Position numbers and translations under genes: made by a program. Below the pieces are notes generated by a model. The model saw nothing but the letters and a program-made list of their open reading frames with translations, had not been told where the DNA came from and made no database searches. This document shows, one piece after another, positions 26,200 to 34,386 of a DNA stretch of 64,000 nucleotides. This stretch comes from Mucilaginibacter gracilis (GTDB taxonomy: Bacteria; Bacteroidota; Bacteroidia; Sphingobacteriales; Sphingobacteriaceae). Each line of letters starts with the position of its first letter. Within the stretch, counting starts at the first letter, position 1. Location: positions 6,324,001 through 6,388,000 of the forward strand of contig NZ_RBKU01000001.1 of the NCBI RefSeq assembly GCF_003633615.1, given 5' to 3'.

Positions 26200-27234
26200 T
26201 TGGCAAATCATTCGGCTATATACTCAAAAATAAGTTTCACACTGGCGGCCTGCGTGCTGGTGTGGGCTGCATTGCAGGCCTATGTTATTTACAGCTTTGG
26301 CTTTAACGGGTATATAGCCGCAACAGATGCTGCGGCTAATACGCTACTTTTAACCGCAGCCTGCTGGCTTATTAATAACAACTTGCGTTATTACCAGCCC
26401 GGCACCAAAGGCTATATTAACCTGGTGGTGTGGTGTGGTGCGCTATCGGGCCTGTGTATTGGTATTGCAAGGTGGTTGTTGCCCATCATTATTAATGATA
26501 AGATTTATAAAGACTTCCTTACCCGGTCGTTAGCCATTCGTTTTTTTATTGATTTGCTTGCCGTTGGGTGCATGGCCATGGTAAGTTTTATATTTTACAG
26601 TCAACTGGATCAGAAAAAAACCGAGAAGCGCAAGTTCGATACCGAGCGCCTGGCCCGCGAAGCCGAACTGTATAACCTGCGCCAGCAGTTACAGCCGCAC
26701 TTTTTGTTTAACAGCTTGAATTCAATAAACGCGCTCATTGGCATCCGCCCGGACGAGGCGCGTAAAATGATACACCAACTGTCGGATTTTTTGCGGGGCA
26801 CCCTTAAAAAAGACGACCAGGAACCCGTAACCTTAGCCGAAGAGCTGGCGCACCTGCAATTATACCTCGATATTGAAAAAGTACGTTTTGGCCACCGTTT
26901 AATAACCGAGATAAGTTGCGATAGCAAAAGCGGCACTACTTTATTACCCGCAATGTTGTTGCAGCCCATTGTAGAAAATAGTATTAAATTTGGATTGTAC
27001 GACACTATTGAAGCCGTAACTATTAGTATACGTGCCGAGGTTAGCGATAATTACTTAGTTTTGATGGTGCAAAACCCATACGATGCACAAACAACCCGCC
27101 CCAGGGCTGGTACAGGTTTTGGTTTAAGCGGTGTACAACGCCGCCTGTACCTGTTGTTTGCCCGTAACGATTTGGTGGAAACACATGCAGAAGACAATTT
27201 ATATACTACCATTATTAAAATACCCCAGGCATGA
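26200..27234 (+). CDS. Sensor histidine kinase, LytS/YehU type
   Basis: 344 residues, TTG start at 26200 (no in-frame ATG before the first membrane helix). Four membrane helices (about 11-33, 42-60, 72-98, 110-133) form the input region without a separate sensor domain. His_kinase domain with LQPHFLFNSLNSINALI, phospho-acceptor His167, followed by an HATPase with LLQPIVENSIKFG and GTGFGLSGVQRRL. Stop overlaps the regulator start by 4 bases (ATGA), so the pair is translationally coupled. Confidence 0.92.
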   Translation: MANHSAIYSKISFTLAACVLVWAALQAYVIYSFGFNGYIAATDAAANTLLLTAACWLINNNLRYYQPGTKGYINLVVWCGALSGLCIGIARWLLPIIINDKIYKDFLTRSLAIRFFIDLLAVGCMAMVSFIFYSQLDQKKTEKRKFDTERLAREAELYNLRQQLQPHFLFNSLNSINALIGIRPDEARKMIHQLSDFLRGTLKKDDQEPVTLAEELAHLQLYLDIEKVRFGHRLITEISCDSKSGTTLLPAMLLQPIVENSIKFGLYDTIEAVTISIRAEVSDNYLVLMVQNPYDAQTTRPRAGTGFGLSGVQRRLYLLFARNDLVETHAEDNLYTTIIKIPQA

Positions 27235-27977
27235 AACGAGTTTTAATTATTGACGATGAACCCCTGGCCCGTTTAATTGTAAGGGAGTATTTAATGGAGT
27301 TTACGCAGATAGAAGTTTTGCAGGAATGCGGCGATGGCTTTGAGGGTGTAAAGGCCATTAACCAGCACCAGCCCGATTTGATTTTTTTAGATGTGCAAAT
27401 GCCCAAAATTAACGGCTTTGAGATGCTCGAACTGGTAGAAAACCCACCCGCCGTAATATTTACCACCGCCTTTGACGAATATGCCATTAAAGCCTTTGAA
27501 ACCCACGCTGTTGATTACCTGTTAAAACCATTTAGCAAAGAGCGTTTTACCAAAGCTGTTGAAAAATGGTTAAGCCAGGCCACACCGGCACAAGCGCAAA
27601 AAACCGCCGGTGAGATGCTAAACTCGATAGTATCAGCGTCACCGGCGCAGCATGAGCGTATTGTGGTTAAAACAGGCACCAAAGTAAAAATTATACCCGT
27701 ACAGGATGTGCAATACCTTGAAGCAGATGACGACTACGTAAGCATCCACACGCAGGAGGGCTCGTTCCTGAAAAATAAAACCATGAGCTTTTTTGAACAA
27801 ACTTTAGACCCCCGGCAGTTTGTGCGCGTACACCGGTCATACATATTAGCCGTACAACAAATTACCCGTATCGATCCTTACGAAAAAGATGCACATTTAG
27901 CCATCTTAAAATCGGGAGCAAAAATACCGGTAAGCAAAACCGGCTACGTTAAACTCAAAGCCGTTTTAGGGATATAA
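27231..27977 (+). CDS. LytTR-type response regulator
   Basis: 248 residues: receiver domain 1-120 with acidic pocket IIDDE, phospho-acceptor Asp54 in FLDVQMP and switch lysine in LLKPF; LytTR DNA-binding domain about 145-248 (VQYLEADDDYVSIHT, FVRVHRSYIL). It should bind direct repeats upstream of target genes after phosphorylation by the adjacent kinase. Possibly it controls the LiaF-like gene in front. Confidence 0.93.
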   Translation: MKRVLIIDDEPLARLIVREYLMEFTQIEVLQECGDGFEGVKAINQHQPDLIFLDVQMPKINGFEMLELVENPPAVIFTTAFDEYAIKAFETHAVDYLLKPFSKERFTKAVEKWLSQATPAQAQKTAGEMLNSIVSASPAQHERIVVKTGTKVKIIPVQDVQYLEADDDYVSIHTQEGSFLKNKTMSFFEQTLDPRQFVRVHRSYILAVQQITRIDPYEKDAHLAILKSGAKIPVSKTGYVKLKAVLGI

Positions 27978-28029
27978 GTTAAGCCTGTATAGAAAGTGTA
28001 AAACTGTTTAAGTAAACACCATAAAATTT

Positions 28030-28130
28030 GCTTAAAAAGCTCTGTGAATCTTTGTGCAAAACCTCGGTACCCTTTGTGGTTAACTTTTACCACAGAGAGA
28101 ACAGAGAGAGGAACACAAAGGTCACACAGC
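28030..28130. repeat. CACAGAG/CTTTGTG-type intergenic repeat
   Basis: Short words CTCTGTG, CTTTGTG, then ACCACAGAGAG, ACAGAGAG and CACAAAGG form loose inverted arms in the gap between convergent genes. This type of CACAGAGA-rich spacer resembles dispersed repeats seen in many genomes. Confidence 0.4.
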
Positions 28131-28177
28131 CAACTCATATTTTTACTGGCTTGTAAATGTACTTTTGATATATCCTA

Positions 28178-29194
28178 TCAACTTTCCAGCACCTCAGTTC
28201 CCTTTTTTAAATTCAGGATAGAAAAATTGCTTTTGGCTTTTATAATGGTATTGCTTAAAACGCCCAGGCCGGTAACTTCCATTTCAACAATATCGCCGGG
28301 TTGCAGCCATTGCGCCTTGTAATTGGCATCGTTTAATAAGCCCGTACCATTTAGTTCTAAAAAGCATCCGGTACCAACCGTGCCCGATCCTATTACGTCG
28401 CCGGGTAATACATCGCAGCCGTAGGCGCAGCGTTCAATAATTTCGGCAAAGGTCCACTCCATATCAGCCATCGAGCCTTTAGATACTTCTATGCCGTTTA
28501 CCCAGCATTTCATTTTCAGGTTGTACGCATTGCCAGTATGCCCATCCTTAGGCGGTACCCTATATTGTTCCAGCTCATCGGGTGTTACCAGCCAGGGGCC
28601 AATTACTGTCGAAAAATCCTTGCCTTTTGCAGGGCCCAGGTTGAGCAGCATTTCTTCCATTTGCAGGGTTCGGGCACTCATATCGTTCATTATCATAAAA
28701 CCGGCTATGTAGCTATCGGCTTCGGCGGCTGTAATGTTCCGGCCTTTTTTGTTGAGCACAACGGCAACTTCCAGTTCAAAGTCCAGTTTCTCAAAATGGT
28801 CGGGCATGCACTCAATATCGCCGGGGCCCTGTATGGCATTATGGTTAGTAAAATAAAACACAGGGTATTGGTCAAACTGGGGTATCATGGGCACCTTGCG
28901 GTTGCGCCGTGAGGTTTCAACATGCTGCCTAAAGGCATAAGCATCCCGGCACGATGTTGGGTGCGCAACCGGAGCAGTTATTTCGTAAAAAAACTCCTCC
29001 CTTGCCTGCAACCTGCCTGCCCGTATATCCTCGTTAACACGTTTGGCATGTTCCATCAACTCCTCACCTTCAAACAAAAAATCGCGCATGTTATCGGGTA
29101 TCAGTTTATCGCAGCTATGTAAATTATAAATATGGCCGTTCACAAAAACACCTAAATGCTCTTGTTCCTCTGTTTTGTAGGATACTAACTTCAT
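28178..29194 (-). CDS. Fumarylacetoacetate hydrolase family protein, probable fumarylacetoacetase
   Basis: 338 residues. FAH C-terminal fold with metal ligands in FELEVAVVLNKKG and the catalytic segments GFMIMNDMSARTLQ, GPAKGKDFST and GSGTVGTGCFLE. Next to divergent hmgA and hppD, its most likely reaction is cleavage of fumarylacetoacetate to fumarate and acetoacetate, the last step of tyrosine breakdown. It is shorter than eukaryotic FAH and of the bacterial type, so the substrate is from context. ATG 29194, 18-19 bases from its predicted transcription start. Confidence 0.85.
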   Translation of the reverse strand: MKLVSYKTEEQEHLGVFVNGHIYNLHSCDKLIPDNMRDFLFEGEELMEHAKRVNEDIRAGRLQAREEFFYEITAPVAHPTSCRDAYAFRQHVETSRRNRKVPMIPQFDQYPVFYFTNHNAIQGPGDIECMPDHFEKLDFELEVAVVLNKKGRNITAAEADSYIAGFMIMNDMSARTLQMEEMLLNLGPAKGKDFSTVIGPWLVTPDELEQYRVPPKDGHTGNAYNLKMKCWVNGIEVSKGSMADMEWTFAEIIERCAYGCDVLPGDVIGSGTVGTGCFLELNGTGLLNDANYKAQWLQPGDIVEMEVTGLGVLSNTIIKAKSNFSILNLKKGTEVLES

Positions 29195-29219
29195 AAAATT
29201 ATAATTGGTGTTGGTTACT

Positions 29220-29252
29220 CAAAGCTATACATTTTAAAAGTATGTACACAAA
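29220..29252 (-). promoter_or_regulatory. Bacteroidetes-type promoter for the FAH-family gene
   Basis: Minus strand TTTG (29249-29252), 21 bases, TAGCTTTG (29220-29227). Confidence 0.65.
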
Positions 29253-29271
29253 TATCAGTTCAAATTTTAAG

Positions 29272-29303
29272 TTTGCATTATCAACTTATTCCGCATAACT
29301 TTG
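29272..29303 (+). promoter_or_regulatory. Bacteroidetes-type promoter upstream of hmgA
   Basis: TTTG (29272-29275), exactly 20 bases, TAACTTTG (29296-29303). It lies back to back with the FAH promoter, 19 bases apart, and would give hmgA a leader of about 270 bases. Confidence 0.65.
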
Positions 29304-29314
29304 TTAAACCAATT

Positions 29315-29428
29315 ATGAACTTCAATAAGTATCAATATCTTAAACAAGGGCTCATTTCAACAAATGTGGCTTCGTCGTTCAGATATGCTATGCTTACTAA
29401 AATCATTTTCGCCCAATATTCGCTTTAA
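29315..29428 (+). CDS. Possible 37-residue small ORF in the hmgA leader
   Basis: ATG 29315 begins 12 bases after the -7 element and runs 37 codons to TAA (MNFNKYQYLKQGL at its start). It is basic and slightly hydrophobic at the end. No homologue is recognised and it may be chance; its value is its position directly behind a good promoter. Downstream a 9-base-pair hairpin (29458-29479) precedes hmgA. Confidence 0.25.
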   Translation: MNFNKYQYLKQGLISTNVASSFRYAMLTKIIFAQYSL

Positions 29429-29578
29429 GTTTTGCTGATGCCCTTAAAGTTTGGCCTTTATAAAGCTATCGCTTTATAACTTCTATTTGCAGCTTCAGCA
29501 GCCCCCCTCCTATCGCAGAAAGTATTACCAATAGCTTTCAAACCCGTTTTACTTTTATTAACCTAAAAATAACGCATT

Positions 29579-30733
29579 ATGCCTATTTACCACACATTAG
29601 GTACTATTCCGCCCAAAAGGCATACCGTTTTCCGCAAACCGGATGGCGAATTGTATGCCGAGGAACTGGTATCTACCGAAGGTTTTTCGAGCCTTTATTC
29701 CCTGGTTTATCACTGCTATCCGCCAACCATTGTTAAAGAACTTGGCGAACCTTACTCGGTTGAACCTAAAATAGCCCGCGCAAAGCACCTTAAACATACC
29801 AGCCTCATCGGTTTTAATGTACAGCCCGAAGACGATTATCTGCAAAGCCGAAAACCCGTACTGGTTAACCAGGATCTGCATATTTCGCTCGCCGCGCCAC
29901 GCAACTCCATGACTGACTATTTTTATAAAAACAGCCAGGCCGACGAGGTGATATTTATTCACCAAGGCTCCGGCACTTTAAAAACAGGTTTCGGTAACAT
30001 CCTGTTTGCTTATGGCGATTACCTGGTTGTGCCGCGCGGCACCATTTACCAATTGGAGTTTGACGGCACCGATAACCGCCTGTTTATTATCGAAAGCTTT
30101 AGCCCTATCCGTTCGCCAAAGCGATACCGCAACCAATACGGGCAGCTAATGGAGCATTCGCCCTATTGCGAACGCGACATACGCAGGCCGCAAAACCTGC
30201 AAACCCACGATGAGCATGGCGATTTTAAGATACGTATTAAAAAACAAGGCTTAATATACCCCTACATCTATGGCACGCATCCCTTCGATTTTATAGGTTG
30301 GGACGGCTTTCATTACCCCTGGGCATTCTCCATTCACGACTTTGAACCCATCACCGGTAGGCTGCACCAGCCACCGCCCGTACACCAAACCTTTGAGGGA
30401 AACAATTTTGTGATATGCTCCTTTGTACCCCGCAAATACGATTATCATCCACTGGCAATACCCGCGCCATACAACCACAGTAATGTAGATAGCGACGAGG
30501 TTTTGTATTATGTAGACGGCGACTTTATGAGCCGCAAACATGTAGTAAAAGGGCAAATAACCCTGCACCCCGGCGGCATTCCGCACGGCCCTCACCCTGG
30601 CCTGGCCGAAAAATCAATAGGTAAAGAAGCAACCCAGGAATTAGCTGTGATGATTGACCCCTTTAACCCGCTGATGATAACCGAAGAGGCTTTAAAAATT
30701 GAGGACGAAAATTATTACAAAAGCTGGCAGTAG
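29579..30733 (+). CDS. hmgA: Homogentisate 1,2-dioxygenase
   Basis: 384 residues. It opens the homogentisate ring with oxygen to maleylacetoacetate, using Fe(II). Cupin strands with HQGSGTLKTGFG, GDYLVVPRGTIYQLE, the GWDGFHYPWAFSI block and the metal region of the C-terminal half (YHPLAIPAPYNHSN, DEVLYYVDGD, ITLHPGGIPHGPHPG). Shorter than the 430-440 residue mammalian enzyme but normal for the bacterial branch. Followed after 79 bases by hppD, the preceding step of the pathway. Confidence 0.95.
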   Translation: MPIYHTLGTIPPKRHTVFRKPDGELYAEELVSTEGFSSLYSLVYHCYPPTIVKELGEPYSVEPKIARAKHLKHTSLIGFNVQPEDDYLQSRKPVLVNQDLHISLAAPRNSMTDYFYKNSQADEVIFIHQGSGTLKTGFGNILFAYGDYLVVPRGTIYQLEFDGTDNRLFIIESFSPIRSPKRYRNQYGQLMEHSPYCERDIRRPQNLQTHDEHGDFKIRIKKQGLIYPYIYGTHPFDFIGWDGFHYPWAFSIHDFEPITGRLHQPPPVHQTFEGNNFVICSFVPRKYDYHPLAIPAPYNHSNVDSDEVLYYVDGDFMSRKHVVKGQITLHPGGIPHGPHPGLAEKSIGKEATQELAVMIDPFNPLMITEEALKIEDENYYKSWQ

Positions 30734-30744
30734 CCCCACCCAAA

Positions 30745-30763
30745 CCCTCCCCCGAAGGGAGGG
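30745..30763. repeat. REP-like hairpin between hmgA and hppD
   Basis: CCCTCCC (30745-30751) / GGGAGGG (30757-30763) with a CCGAA loop, in a CCCCACCCAAA context typical of dispersed palindromes in this phylum. No T run behind it, so it need not end transcription. Confidence 0.6.
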
Positions 30764-30812
30764 CTTTAAAAAACCACATCACCTTTAAAACATATAGCAC
30801 AACACAAACACT

Positions 30813-31961
30813 ATGGAAACAACAACATTTCAAAAAGTCTCCCCTACTGGGGGAGATTTAGAGGGAGCCACCCACGACTTTTTACCCCTTAACGGTACCG
30901 ATTACGTAGAATTTTACGTAGGTAATGCTAAGCAGGCTGCCCATTTTTATAAAACTGCCTTCGGCTTTCAAAATCTGGCTTATGCCGGGCCCGAAACCGG
31001 CCTGCGCGACAGGGCATCTTACGTATTGCAGCAAGGTAAAATACGTATTGTGCTAACCACGCCCATGCATTCAAATCATCCTATTGCCGAGCATATTAAA
31101 AAACATGGCGATGGCGTAAAGGTACTTGCCCTTTGGGTTGATGATGCTTATGATGCCTTTGAGCAAACTGTTAGCCGTGGTGCAAAGCCTTTTCAGCAGC
31201 CGCAAACCATGACCGATGAGGACGGCGAAGTACGCACAAGCGGTATTTACCTGTATGGCGAAACGGTACACCTTTTTGTTGAGCGCAAAAACTACAAAGG
31301 CGCCTTTTTACCGGGCTACAAAAAAATGGAATCGCACTTTAACCCCGAGCCAGCCGGTTTATTGTATGTAGACCATTGCGTGGGCAACGTAGGCTGGAAT
31401 AAAATGAACCAATGGGTTAATTTTTACGAAGATATTATGGGTTTCCGTAACATACTCACGTTTGACGATACAGCCATATCTACCGAATACTCTGCCTTAA
31501 TGAGCAAGGTAATGAGCAACGGAAACGGCTACGTTAAATTCCCGATAAACGAACCCGCAGAAGGTAAAAAGAAGAGCCAGATTGAAGAATACCTTGATTA
31601 TTACGAAGGCGAAGGCGTACAGCACCTTGCACTGGCTACACACAACATTGTTGAAACAGTTACCCAACTGCAAAACCGTGGTGTTGAATTTTTAACCGTA
31701 CCAACTACTTATTACGATACTTTAACCGAGCGTGTGGGCCATATTGACGAAGACCTTGAACCCCTTAAAAAACTAGGTATACTGGTTGACCGCGACGACG
31801 AAGGTTATTTACTACAAATATTTACTAAACCTGTTGAAGACAGGCCAACCGTTTTTTTTGAGATTATACAACGCAAAGGGGCACGCTCATTTGGTGCGGG
31901 TAATTTTAAAGCCCTGTTTGAAGCCATAGAGCGCGAACAAGAACTTAGGGGTAATTTGTAA
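30813..31961 (+). CDS. hppD: 4-hydroxyphenylpyruvate dioxygenase
   Basis: 382 residues. It converts 4-hydroxyphenylpyruvate to homogentisate. Two glyoxalase-like domains; metal ligands are in the C-terminal domain (VDHCVGNV, VQHLALAT and VFFEIIQRKG), and the C-terminal helix FGAGNFKALFEAIEREQ is the family lid. The conserved part begins at DFLPLNGTDYVEFYVGNAKQ; residues 9-20 (VSPTGGDLEGA region) are encoded by a REP-like palindrome. Cotranscribed with hmgA; terminator at 31976. Confidence 0.96.
   Translation: METTTFQKVSPTGGDLEGATHDFLPLNGTDYVEFYVGNAKQAAHFYKTAFGFQNLAYAGPETGLRDRASYVLQQGKIRIVLTTPMHSNHPIAEHIKKHGDGVKVLALWVDDAYDAFEQTVSRGAKPFQQPQTMTDEDGEVRTSGIYLYGETVHLFVERKNYKGAFLPGYKKMESHFNPEPAGLLYVDHCVGNVGWNKMNQWVNFYEDIMGFRNILTFDDTAISTEYSALMSKVMSNGNGYVKFPINEPAEGKKKSQIEEYLDYYEGEGVQHLALATHNIVETVTQLQNRGVEFLTVPTTYYDTLTERVGHIDEDLEPLKKLGILVDRDDEGYLLQIFTKPVEDRPTVFFEIIQRKGARSFGAGNFKALFEAIEREQELRGNL
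30836..30870. repeat. REP-like palindrome inside the hppD reading frame
   Basis: TCTCCCC (30838-30844) / GGGGAGA (30850-30856) followed by TTTAGAGGGAGCC. The same wording (AGTCTCCCC ... GGGGAGATTTAGAGGG) is, as I recall, a dispersed intergenic repeat in Bacteroidota. Here it is translated in frame. Confidence 0.6.
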
Positions 31962-31975
31962 ACCATGTAAATAAA

Positions 31976-32015
31976 ATTACAATAAAAGCCCTTAAAACAG
32001 GGCTTTTATTGTAAT
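31976..32015. terminator. Terminator of the hmgA-hppD operon
   Basis: Perfect 17-base-pair stem 31976-31992 / 31999-32015 (core AAAAGCCCT / AGGGCTTTT), 6-base loop. The following 230 bases to 32245 hold no recognisable gene; AATATCCCCCC at 32096-32106 resembles the reverse of the G6-ATAT module. Confidence 0.85.
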
Positions 32016-32245
32016 ACCGTGCAGGTAATTTTTGAATTATCAGGAATATTTATATTTTTACTTCATCATATGATAATGATTTGGCAGAGAGGCATAATAT
32101 CCCCCCTATTGCAAACCAGAAATATAACTGATTAATTAAAATTTACAGTAGCTGTACTTAAATTATTGCAATCTGTTAACCATATAGTATAAACGTTTAT
32201 TATTAACCATTTTTATTTGTTGATAGCAATAGTTTGCTAAAGCGT

Positions 32246-33772
32246 ATGCCTGATAAAATTTACACAAATATTGGGGATAACCAGGTAGGGTTTGATACGC
32301 TTGCCGACCATTACTTAATAAATAAACCTTTATATAAACTTATTGAAAGTACCAATACCGGTATATGGGAACGCAGCATTACCACAAATGATGCGTGGTG
32401 GTCGCCTAAGTTTTGCGAATTACTGGGTTACAACTATGGCGAAATAGAAACCAACTACCTTTTTTTTCTGAATAAAATAGTTCATCCGAACGATGTGGAG
32501 ATGATTTATACCGCTTTTCAGAGCCATCTAAAAAATCAAACACCTTATAAAATTGAGTACAGGCTGCTAACCAAAAACCAGGGATACCGTTGGTTTGAAG
32601 TTTCGGGCAAGGCCTGGCCCGATCATACCGGCCAACTTGCACGCATGATAGGCGCCATTGTTGATATAGATGCCAAGAAACACATCGAAATCAATTTAAG
32701 GCGAAGTGAATTTTTGCTTCGCGAAAACAACAAGATTGCCCACATAGGCGGTTGGGAGATGGACGTTGAAACACGCGAGATATTTTTCTCCAAAGAGGTT
32801 AACGAGATATTTGAATTAGATTCAGATCGTATTTTTGATTTGCCAACGGCCATTAACTTTTTTGAGCCCGGCTACCGCGAATTAATTGTAGAGGCCATAG
32901 ATAATGCCATTGAACATTGCAAAGCTTATGATTTGGAGCTTATACTAAAAACAGCAAAAGATAACATCATTTGGGTGCGCACCAAAGGCGTACCCGTTGT
33001 TGATGAACATGGCCATTGCGTTACCTTACGCGGAATATTCCAAAACATTAACGACACCAAGATTAAAGAACTCGATTTACATAACTCGCTCAACCTGTTG
33101 AGCGATCAAAACAAACGGCTTCAAAATTTTGCACACATCGTATCGCACAATTTACGGTCGCACACGGGTAACCTGCAATTTATGGTTAACCTGTTTGAAG
33201 AAGTTACCGCACCTGCCGATCAAAAAGAGGTATTCAATAACATCCGCTCCATCAGCGAAAGCCTGGCCAATACTATCGATCATTTAAACCAGATTGTAAA
33301 AATACAAACGGAGATCAATAACGAAAAAAAGGAGCTTTACTTTAAAGATTTTTTTAATAACTCCCTTAACGCCATCGAAAATAACATTGCCGAAACCGGT
33401 GCAACCGTTAATGTTGATTTTTCGGCCTGCCCGGTTGTAAACTATGTGCCCGCATACCTGGAAAGCATCTTCCTCAATTTATTAACTAACGCCCTCAAAT
33501 ACCGGCATCCCGACCGTAAGCCTCAAATAAGTTGCAAAACTTATTTGGAACTTGGCCATACTTATTTAACCTTTGCCGACAATGGCCTTGGAATTGATTT
33601 GAAAAAGCATGGCGATAAACTGTTTGGCATGTATAAAACCTTTCATAAAAATGCCAATGCAAAAGGTATTGGTTTGTTTATCACCCGCAATCAGGTTGAA
33701 TCGTTAGGTGGAACTATAAAAGTTGAAAGCACCGTAAATGTTGGTACAACATTTATAATTAAGTTAATATAA
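32246..33772 (+). CDS. PAS-domain sensor histidine kinase
   Basis: 508 residues from ATG 32246 (an in-frame TTG at 32234 is weaker). No membrane helix, so cytoplasmic. Two PAS/PAC units (about 20-140 with EYRLLTKNQGYRWFEVSGKAW, and 150-270), then a HisKA-like helix FAHIVSHNLRSHTGN with the acceptor His near 300, and a HATPase with NLLTNALKY, FADNGLGID and GIGLFITRNQVESLGG. The ligand or redox cue is unknown. The single-domain regulator 18 bases downstream is its likely partner. Confidence 0.9.
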   Translation: MPDKIYTNIGDNQVGFDTLADHYLINKPLYKLIESTNTGIWERSITTNDAWWSPKFCELLGYNYGEIETNYLFFLNKIVHPNDVEMIYTAFQSHLKNQTPYKIEYRLLTKNQGYRWFEVSGKAWPDHTGQLARMIGAIVDIDAKKHIEINLRRSEFLLRENNKIAHIGGWEMDVETREIFFSKEVNEIFELDSDRIFDLPTAINFFEPGYRELIVEAIDNAIEHCKAYDLELILKTAKDNIIWVRTKGVPVVDEHGHCVTLRGIFQNINDTKIKELDLHNSLNLLSDQNKRLQNFAHIVSHNLRSHTGNLQFMVNLFEEVTAPADQKEVFNNIRSISESLANTIDHLNQIVKIQTEINNEKKELYFKDFFNNSLNAIENNIAETGATVNVDFSACPVVNYVPAYLESIFLNLLTNALKYRHPDRKPQISCKTYLELGHTYLTFADNGLGIDLKKHGDKLFGMYKTFHKNANAKGIGLFITRNQVESLGGTIKVESTVNVGTTFIIKLI

Positions 33773-33790
33773 AATTCCCCATAATTAATA

Positions 33791-34198
33791 ATGACTATTG
33801 TAAAATCTATTAATACCGTATGCCTTGTAGACGACGATGAAATATACATCTACGGAATAAAGAAACTGATTGAATTGAAACAGTTATGCCCCAATTTGAT
33901 TGAATTTAGAAATGGTAAAGACGCCATCGACTTTTTGATAAACCCGGATAATACCGAAGAACTGCCCGACGTGATATTTTTGGACATTAGTATGCCCATT
34001 ATGGATGGCTGGGACTTTATGGAAAGCTTTTCGCAAATTAAACCAAACCTGGGCAAAAAAATTACAATTTACATGGTGAGTTCGTCAATTAACGATGATG
34101 ATATTAACCGGGCTAAAAACATTTCGGACATATCAGATTACGTTGTAAAACCTATTACCTACGATAAATTGCTGGAATTATTCCGTTTAGCAGCGTAG
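33791..34198 (+). CDS. Single-domain response regulator (CheY-like)
   Basis: 135 residues, receiver domain only: acidic pocket CLVDDDE (11-17), phospho-acceptor Asp65 in FLDISMP, and lysine in YVVKPI. Bacteroidota use such stand-alone receivers behind PAS kinases. No output domain, so it acts by protein contact or phosphotransfer. Terminator follows. Confidence 0.92.
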   Translation: MTIVKSINTVCLVDDDEIYIYGIKKLIELKQLCPNLIEFRNGKDAIDFLINPDNTEELPDVIFLDISMPIMDGWDFMESFSQIKPNLGKKITIYMVSSSINDDDINRAKNISDISDYVVKPITYDKLLELFRLAA

Positions 34199-34200
34199 TT

Positions 34201-34232
34201 AAAAGCGGCATTAATAACAGTGCTGCTTTTGT
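34201..34232 (+). terminator. Terminator after the response regulator
   Basis: AAAAGCGGCA (34201-34210) / TGCTGCTTTT (34221-34230), one G-T pair, 10-base loop, T-rich end. Confidence 0.7.
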
Positions 34233-34386
34233 TAACTTTTAGGTTTTTAAGTGCTGCTGTACTTGCATGCCCTCAGGCAAAAAAGTGAATAATGCAGCCA
34301 AAACAGCTATCCCACAATTAATACAGCGGCAAACCCTATTAAAATCAAAAAATTTGGTTTCAATAGGGTTTGTTCTAAAAGGTAGT

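Noticed and set aside
34331..34381. Inverted repeat AAACCCTATT / AATAGGGTTT as terminator of the metalloprotease gene
   Set aside because: 31-base loop and no T run on the relevant strand; probably chance or a weak structure.
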